From the NCBI RefSeq assembly GCF_028830055.1, contig NZ_CP101655.1, positions 5,484,154 to 5,548,153 on the forward strand: a stretch of 64,000 nucleotides of DNA. Reading direction: 5' to 3'. Shown here one piece after another: positions 59,794 through 64,000 of the stretch (the first letter of the stretch is position 1; the number at the start of each line of letters is the position of its first letter). Below the pieces are notes generated by a model. The model was not told the DNA's origin. It saw only the letters and a list, made by a program, of their open reading frames with translations, and ran no database searches. Both the position numbers and the translations under genes were made by a program. This DNA is from Pseudomonas serboccidentalis (GTDB lineage: Bacteria; Pseudomonadota; Gammaproteobacteria; Pseudomonadales; Pseudomonadaceae).

Positions 59794-60824
59794 TTAATCT
59801 GCGGACAGGTAAATGTCAAAGTCGGCCCTTATATTCAAGATTGCCCCTGTGGGCGTGCGGGCCTTTATAGTGAAATTCTTTGTGACGTAACGACGCTCTT
59901 CGAAAACTTCAAGTACAAGCGTTGCTTCCAGGGTTTCAAGGTTGAAGCTTATATATTTGTCGCCTAGGCGGCGCACTTCGCTGTATAGCAGTTTTTAATC
60001 GGGCTGCTCAGACTCGGATAGCTATAAGTTCCGGAGGTGATTCCTTTTTCTAAATGAATTTCAAATCCGCGTGCGTCGCTGGTTATGTCACTGTCCAGGG
60101 GGAGGTTTCCACTCCGGCTAGAAAAATTAATGTCTTGCGTCAAAGATAGCGTGTCGTAGCGCAAGCTTGAAGAGTGGTAATGGGCTCTTGCAAAAGGGGT
60201 TTCGCCGGGGGTGAGGGAAACAGGAAATTTCGCATTGAACTCTCCAGTTATATTTTGCAGATCCGCCGCTGATACGTTGCCCTGTGGAAAGGATGCGGTC
60301 GATGAATCGAGTTGCCCTGAGTTGTTTTCCTTGAAGTGCAATACAACATCGAAGGTGGAGGTTATTGTTAAGGTTTCTCCGTTATTGACCACCTCGAAGT
60401 TGAGCTCGCCTGAGTAACGACGTCCGTTCTCTGTGATGTTCAGCTTGAGCTCTGCTTTGGTTGCCTTTTGGGACGTAAACTGAAACTCGGGATCGAATTT
60501 TTTAACTTCACCATAGGTCACGTTACGTATGACTTCATCTTGCGGGAACGTATAGGTGCCAGAAGTAATGTTTGAGTTCAGTGTCATTCGGATGCTTCGT
60601 TTATCGTTGGTAAAAGATGGATGTGCTGCGGTTACTCCAGATTGACTATCAAAGTCCAGAAGTTCAGTTACGTTGGGCATTGAGCTTTGTAACGTCTGGG
60701 AGTGGTAGGGAAAGCGCGCTTCGCCCGGAGCGATGTTGTTGGTGAATGTCGCGTTGAATTCTCCGGTGAGATTCTCCAGTTGGCGGGCGGAATTTGCTGT
60801 CTGGTTTTCCATCAAGGTGCTCAC
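59794..60824 (-). pseudogene. Tandem-repeat protein broken by a one-base slip
   Basis: The frame of 286 codons (60824 to 59964) holds one full repeat of about 165 residues (starting LENLTGEFNATF) and the first part of a second (LQNITGEFNAKF). It stops early after SSPIK. The missing end of repeat 2 is found in the -1 frame, ending at 59794 (LGDKYISFNLETLEATL onward), and lines up with the end of repeat 1. Adding one A to the five-A run at 59992-59996 restores a 343-residue protein. It could be a true pseudogene, a sequencing error or a switchable tract. The repeats look beta-rich; no function is known. A weak ribosome-binding site leaves the start (60824 or 60812) open. Confidence 0.65.
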
Positions 60825-60944
60825 TGATAAAAGGCCAATAGAGCATCAAGTATCGGGAGTGCGATGAAAGAAAGGACTGTCAGAGTTGACAGTCCTTTAG
60901 GTTGTTATGTGCTGCTGATTTTGATTTTAAAAACAAACAGGCAT

Positions 60945-60978
60945 AAAAAAACTGCGAGTGTTGGCTCGCAGCTTTTTA
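60945..60978 (-). terminator. Terminator of lon
   Basis: CTGCGAG pairs with CTCGCAG around TGTTGG, with seven T on the minus strand, 17 bases past the lon stop. Confidence 0.88.
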
Positions 60979-60987
60979 AGGGGGCGG

Positions 60988-63405
60988 TTAAAACAGTACT
61001 TTCGCCACGTCCGAGAATTTTTTGGCAAAGTGCACGGTGATGCCTTCCTTCAGGTAATCCGGCAATTCCTCGAAGTTGCCACGGTTCGGCTCGGGCAGAA
61101 TCAGTTCGAAGATCTTCTGCCGCCGCGCCGCGATCACCTTCTCACGCACCCCGCCAATCGGCAGCACATGCCCGGTCAACGTCAGTTCGCCGGTCATCGC
61201 GACACCTTTTTTCGGCGGCTGGTTGCGGGCGAGCGAGAGCAGGGCGCTGGCCATGGTCACGCCGGCGCTTGGGCCGTCTTTCGGGGTTGCGCCTTCCGGC
61301 ACGTGCAGGTGGACGAAGGCTTCGTCGAAGAATTTCGGATCGCCGCCGAACGACTTCAGGTGCGAGCTGACGTAGCTGTAGGCGATCTCGGCCGACTCTT
61401 TCATCACATCGCCCAGTTGCCCGGTGAGTTTGAACCCACGGTTGAGCGTGTGAATCCGCGTGGCTTCGATCGGCAGGGTCGCGCCGCCCATGCTGGTCCA
61501 GGCCAGACCGGTAATGACGCCGGTGCCGGACAGCACTTGTTCATTGCGGAACACCGGATGGCCCAGCGAGGCTTCCAGATCCTTCGGCCCGAGCTTGATC
61601 ACCGCTTTCGGGTCTTCGATCAGTTTCATCACCGCTTTGCGTACCAGTTTGCCCAGCTGTTTTTCCAGCTGACGCACCCCGGCTTCACGGGCGTAACCGT
61701 CGATCAAGGCCTTGAGCGCTGCGTCGCTGATGCTCAGGCTGGCTTTGGATACGCCGGCCTTCTCCAGCAGTTTCGGCCACAGGTGACGCTTGGCGATGGC
61801 GACTTTTTCTTCGGTGATGTAGCCCGACAGGCGAATCACTTCCATCCGGTCCAGCAACGGGCCGGGAATCGAATCCAGAGTGTTGGCGGTGCACACGAAC
61901 AGGACTTTCGACAGGTCCATGCGCAAGTCCAGATAGTGGTCGAGGAATTCGACGTTCTGTTCCGGGTCGAGGGTTTCCAGCAGCGCCGAGGCCGGGTCGC
62001 CCTGGTAGCTCTGGCCCATCTTGTCGATCTCGTCGAGCATGATCACCGGGTTCATCACTTCGACGTCTTTCAGCGCCTGGACGAGTTTGCCCGGCTGCGC
62101 GCCGATGTAGGTGCGACGGTGGCCCTTGATCTCGGCTTCGTCGCGCATGCCACCGAGGCTGAAGCGGTAGAACGGCCGGCCGAGGGATTCGGCGATGGAC
62201 TTGCCGACGCTGGTTTTGCCCACGCCCGGCGGGCCGACCAGCAGCACGATCGAGCCGCTGATTTCGCCTTTGTAGGCACCGACCGCGAGGAATTCGAGGA
62301 TGCGATCCTTGATGTCATCGAGGCCGGCGTGGTGTTTGTCGAGCACCTTGCGTGCGTGCTTGAGGTCGAGTTTGTCCTCGCCGTACACGCCCCACGGCAC
62401 CGAGGTGGCCCAGTCGAGGTAGTTGCGGGTGACCGCGTACTCCGGCGAGCCGGTTTCGAGGATCGACAGCTTGTTCATTTCCTCTTCGATGCGTTTCTGC
62501 GCCTGCGGCGAGAGGACTTTGCCTTCCAGGCGCTGCTCGAACTGTTCGAGGTCGGCGCTGCGGTCGTCCTTGGTCAGGCCGAGTTCCTGCTGGATGACCT
62601 TCAGTTGTTCCTTGAGGAAGAATTCGCGCTGATGCTCGCCGATCTTGCGGTTAACTTCGGCGGAGATTTCTTTTTGCAGACGCGCGACTTCGACTTCCTT
62701 GCGCAGCATCGGCAGGACTTTTTCCATGCGCTTGAGCATCGGCACGCAGTCGAGCACTTCCTGCAGCTCGGAGCCGGTGGCGGACGTCAGGGCGGCGGCG
62801 AAATCGGTCAGCGGCGACGGGTCGTTGGGGCTGAAGCGGTTGAGGTAGTTCTTCAGCTCTTCGCTGTACAGCGGGTTGAGCGGCAGCAGTTCCTTGATCG
62901 CGTTGATCAGCGCCATGCCATAGGCCTTGACCTCGTCGGTCGGCTCGGTGGGCTGGTGCGGGTATTCGACTTCCACCAGGTACGGCGGACGATGGTGTTT
63001 GAGCCAGGTCTTGATGCGCACGCGGCTCAGGCCCTGGGCGACGAACTGCAGTTTGCCGTTTTCGCGGCTGGCGTGATGGACCTTGACCAGCGTCCCGTAT
63101 TCGGGGAGGGCCCCGGTGTTGAAGTGGCGCGGGTCTTCCTGGGGCGTGTCCATGAAGAACAGGGCCAGGGAATGGTGCTCGGATTTGCTGACCAGATCGA
63201 GGGTTTCGGCCCAGGGTTCTTCATTGACGATGACCGGCAGCACTTGGGCCGGGAAGAACGGGCGGTTGTGGATCGGGATGACGTAGACCTTGTCCGGCAG
63301 GTTCTGGCCGGGCAGGGCCAGGCCTTTGCCGGAGGAGGTGTGTTCGATGTGTTCGGCTTCGGTGTAGTCGTCGGGGTTGTCCGGGAATTCTTGCTGGTCG
63401 CTCAT
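60988..63405 (-). CDS. lon: ATP-dependent Lon protease
   Basis: The 805-residue protease has a Lon N-domain (IPIHNRPFFPAQVLPVIV), an AAA+ domain with Walker A GPPGVGKTS (about residues 373-381) and Walker B VIMLDEIDKMG, and a C-terminal protease domain with the Ser-Lys dyad in PKDGPSAGVTMA and PIGGVREKVIAARR. It degrades damaged and regulatory proteins. The ATG at 63405 (MSDQQEFPDNPDDY) is preferred to a start five codons earlier. Pseudomonads carry more than one Lon; this copy stands alone and not next to clpX, so it is probably the second Lon. Confidence 0.93.
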   Translation of the reverse strand: MSDQQEFPDNPDDYTEAEHIEHTSSGKGLALPGQNLPDKVYVIPIHNRPFFPAQVLPVIVNEEPWAETLDLVSKSEHHSLALFFMDTPQEDPRHFNTGALPEYGTLVKVHHASRENGKLQFVAQGLSRVRIKTWLKHHRPPYLVEVEYPHQPTEPTDEVKAYGMALINAIKELLPLNPLYSEELKNYLNRFSPNDPSPLTDFAAALTSATGSELQEVLDCVPMLKRMEKVLPMLRKEVEVARLQKEISAEVNRKIGEHQREFFLKEQLKVIQQELGLTKDDRSADLEQFEQRLEGKVLSPQAQKRIEEEMNKLSILETGSPEYAVTRNYLDWATSVPWGVYGEDKLDLKHARKVLDKHHAGLDDIKDRILEFLAVGAYKGEISGSIVLLVGPPGVGKTSVGKSIAESLGRPFYRFSLGGMRDEAEIKGHRRTYIGAQPGKLVQALKDVEVMNPVIMLDEIDKMGQSYQGDPASALLETLDPEQNVEFLDHYLDLRMDLSKVLFVCTANTLDSIPGPLLDRMEVIRLSGYITEEKVAIAKRHLWPKLLEKAGVSKASLSISDAALKALIDGYAREAGVRQLEKQLGKLVRKAVMKLIEDPKAVIKLGPKDLEASLGHPVFRNEQVLSGTGVITGLAWTSMGGATLPIEATRIHTLNRGFKLTGQLGDVMKESAEIAYSYVSSHLKSFGGDPKFFDEAFVHLHVPEGATPKDGPSAGVTMASALLSLARNQPPKKGVAMTGELTLTGHVLPIGGVREKVIAARRQKIFELILPEPNRGNFEELPDYLKEGITVHFAKKFSDVAKVLF

Positions 63406-64000
63406 GGGGCACCTGCGCAATGGGGTATGGGTCTTAGATGGGGCAGGCTTGGGGTGGTTTCAATGGGGGGTGGTGTTTCTGCTTGTGTGTTCAGGTTTTT
63501 GACAGGGTTTGTTTCTTTTGACTTGGCGGCCTTTGGGCCGACCATGTTCTTGGTTGGGTTGTGTGAATATCCGTTTCTGTGGGTGTGGCGGCTGGCGGTT
63601 TCGCCCTTACGGCGAGTCACTTTTTCCAGACGCCGGAATGCCGGCCCAGCGAAAAAATAACCCAAAAGGCTTGCCCCAACGTTCGGCCCTCGCCGTGGCT
63701 CGGGTCCCTTCGCTCCAGGATCCATCCGGGGGCATCGCCTACGGTTTGCTTCGCTGCACCTCCTCTCGATGTGTTTGGCTTCGCCAAACGGTCGCTGCGC
63801 TCCCCCCCCCCGGATGAACCCCTCCACTCAGCCTGCCGACGGGGCCGGTAAGGCAAGATCAAGAGCTTTCGGCGAGCTGACACTCGGCCATTTGAGTGGT
63901 GAAAAGCGTGCGCTCGGTTTTTGCTCTTCTTTAGGCCCTCGCCTGCTGGCGGTGGCGGCCTGACAGCCGACCCATCTCCAACTGAATGCACTCAATCCCA
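63406..64000. other. Gene-free stretch upstream of lon
   Basis: No gene is supported here. Frames on both strands have low-complexity Arg/Pro/Gly-rich translations and resemble sequence repeated between genes in Pseudomonas genomes. A run of ten C occurs at 63802-63811. The lon promoter should lie near 63410-63500, but no clear boxes are seen. Confidence 0.5.

Noticed and set aside
59985..60000. Programmed -1 ribosomal frameshift in the tandem-repeat gene
   Set aside because: The local sequence is T AAA AAC, whose first codon cannot re-pair fully after a -1 slip, and I saw no stimulatory hairpin or upstream ribosome-binding-like site. A simple base loss is more likely.
63617..63991. Frame of about 124 codons upstream of lon
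   Set aside because: Composition is Arg/Gly/Pro-rich and the translation resembles repeated intergenic sequence of pseudomonads; no start signal or family was evident.

Overview
The window is a stretch of a Pseudomonas chromosome, most likely of the P. fluorescens group. The gene order and protein sequences (queA-tgt-yajC-secD-secF, the full isc operon, rlmN-pilF-rodZ-ispG-hisS-yfgM-bamB-der, guaB-guaA, cmoA-cmoB, a Lon protease of 805 residues) are typical of the genus. The intergenic spaces carry many paired palindromic repeats of the kind found in fluorescent pseudomonads (cores like GTAGGAGCTGCCGAAGGCTG and GTAGGAGTGAGCCTGCTCGC). No rRNA or CRISPR array is visible. One tRNA gene is present.

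Region 1 (1 to about 10861) is the right-hand part of an integrative element. A P4-type tyrosine recombinase sits beside the 3' end of a tRNA-Leu(CAA) gene and reads away from it. Behind it come two short unknown genes coupled by ATGA overlaps, an AlpA-type regulator, a run of small overlapping genes, a large TOPRIM/DUF927 primase-helicase, a coiled-coil protein and an MvaT-like H-NS-family protein. The left edge holds two AT-rich cargo genes: a truncated alpha-helical protein and a small TOPRIM protein. The other end of the element lies outside the window.

Region 2 (about 10950 to 47800) is core chromosome: tRNA modification (queA, tgt), Sec translocation (yajC, secD, secF), inositol-phosphatase and tRNA methylation (suhB, trmJ), cysteine and Fe-S synthesis (cysE, iscR-S-U-A, hscB-hscA-fdx-iscX), nucleotide metabolism (ndk, guaB, guaA), 23S/tRNA methylation, pilus and cell-shape factors, isoprenoid synthesis, outer-membrane assembly, ribosome assembly, methionine salvage-type enzymes, leuA and xseA. 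Regulatory sites readable here include a strong guaB promoter, an IscR type-1 site before iscR, a promoter inside the isc terminator serving ndk, and a short upstream ORF before leuA.

Region 3 (about 47870 to 54700) is an accessory block between guaA and a multicopper oxidase. It holds a large protein with a TerD-like C-terminal domain, and a three-gene operon encoding a SAM methyltransferase, a compact SF1 helicase and a 725-residue protein ending in an AlkB-type Fe(II)/2-oxoglutarate dioxygenase. I regard this operon as the best candidate for an undescribed nucleic-acid repair, modification or defence system.

Region 4 (about 54730 to 64000) returns to core genes (multicopper oxidase, tadA, cmoA/cmoB, a YhhN-family protein, a chagasin-like inhibitor, lon). 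Within it is one tandem-repeat gene broken by a single-base slip in an A run.
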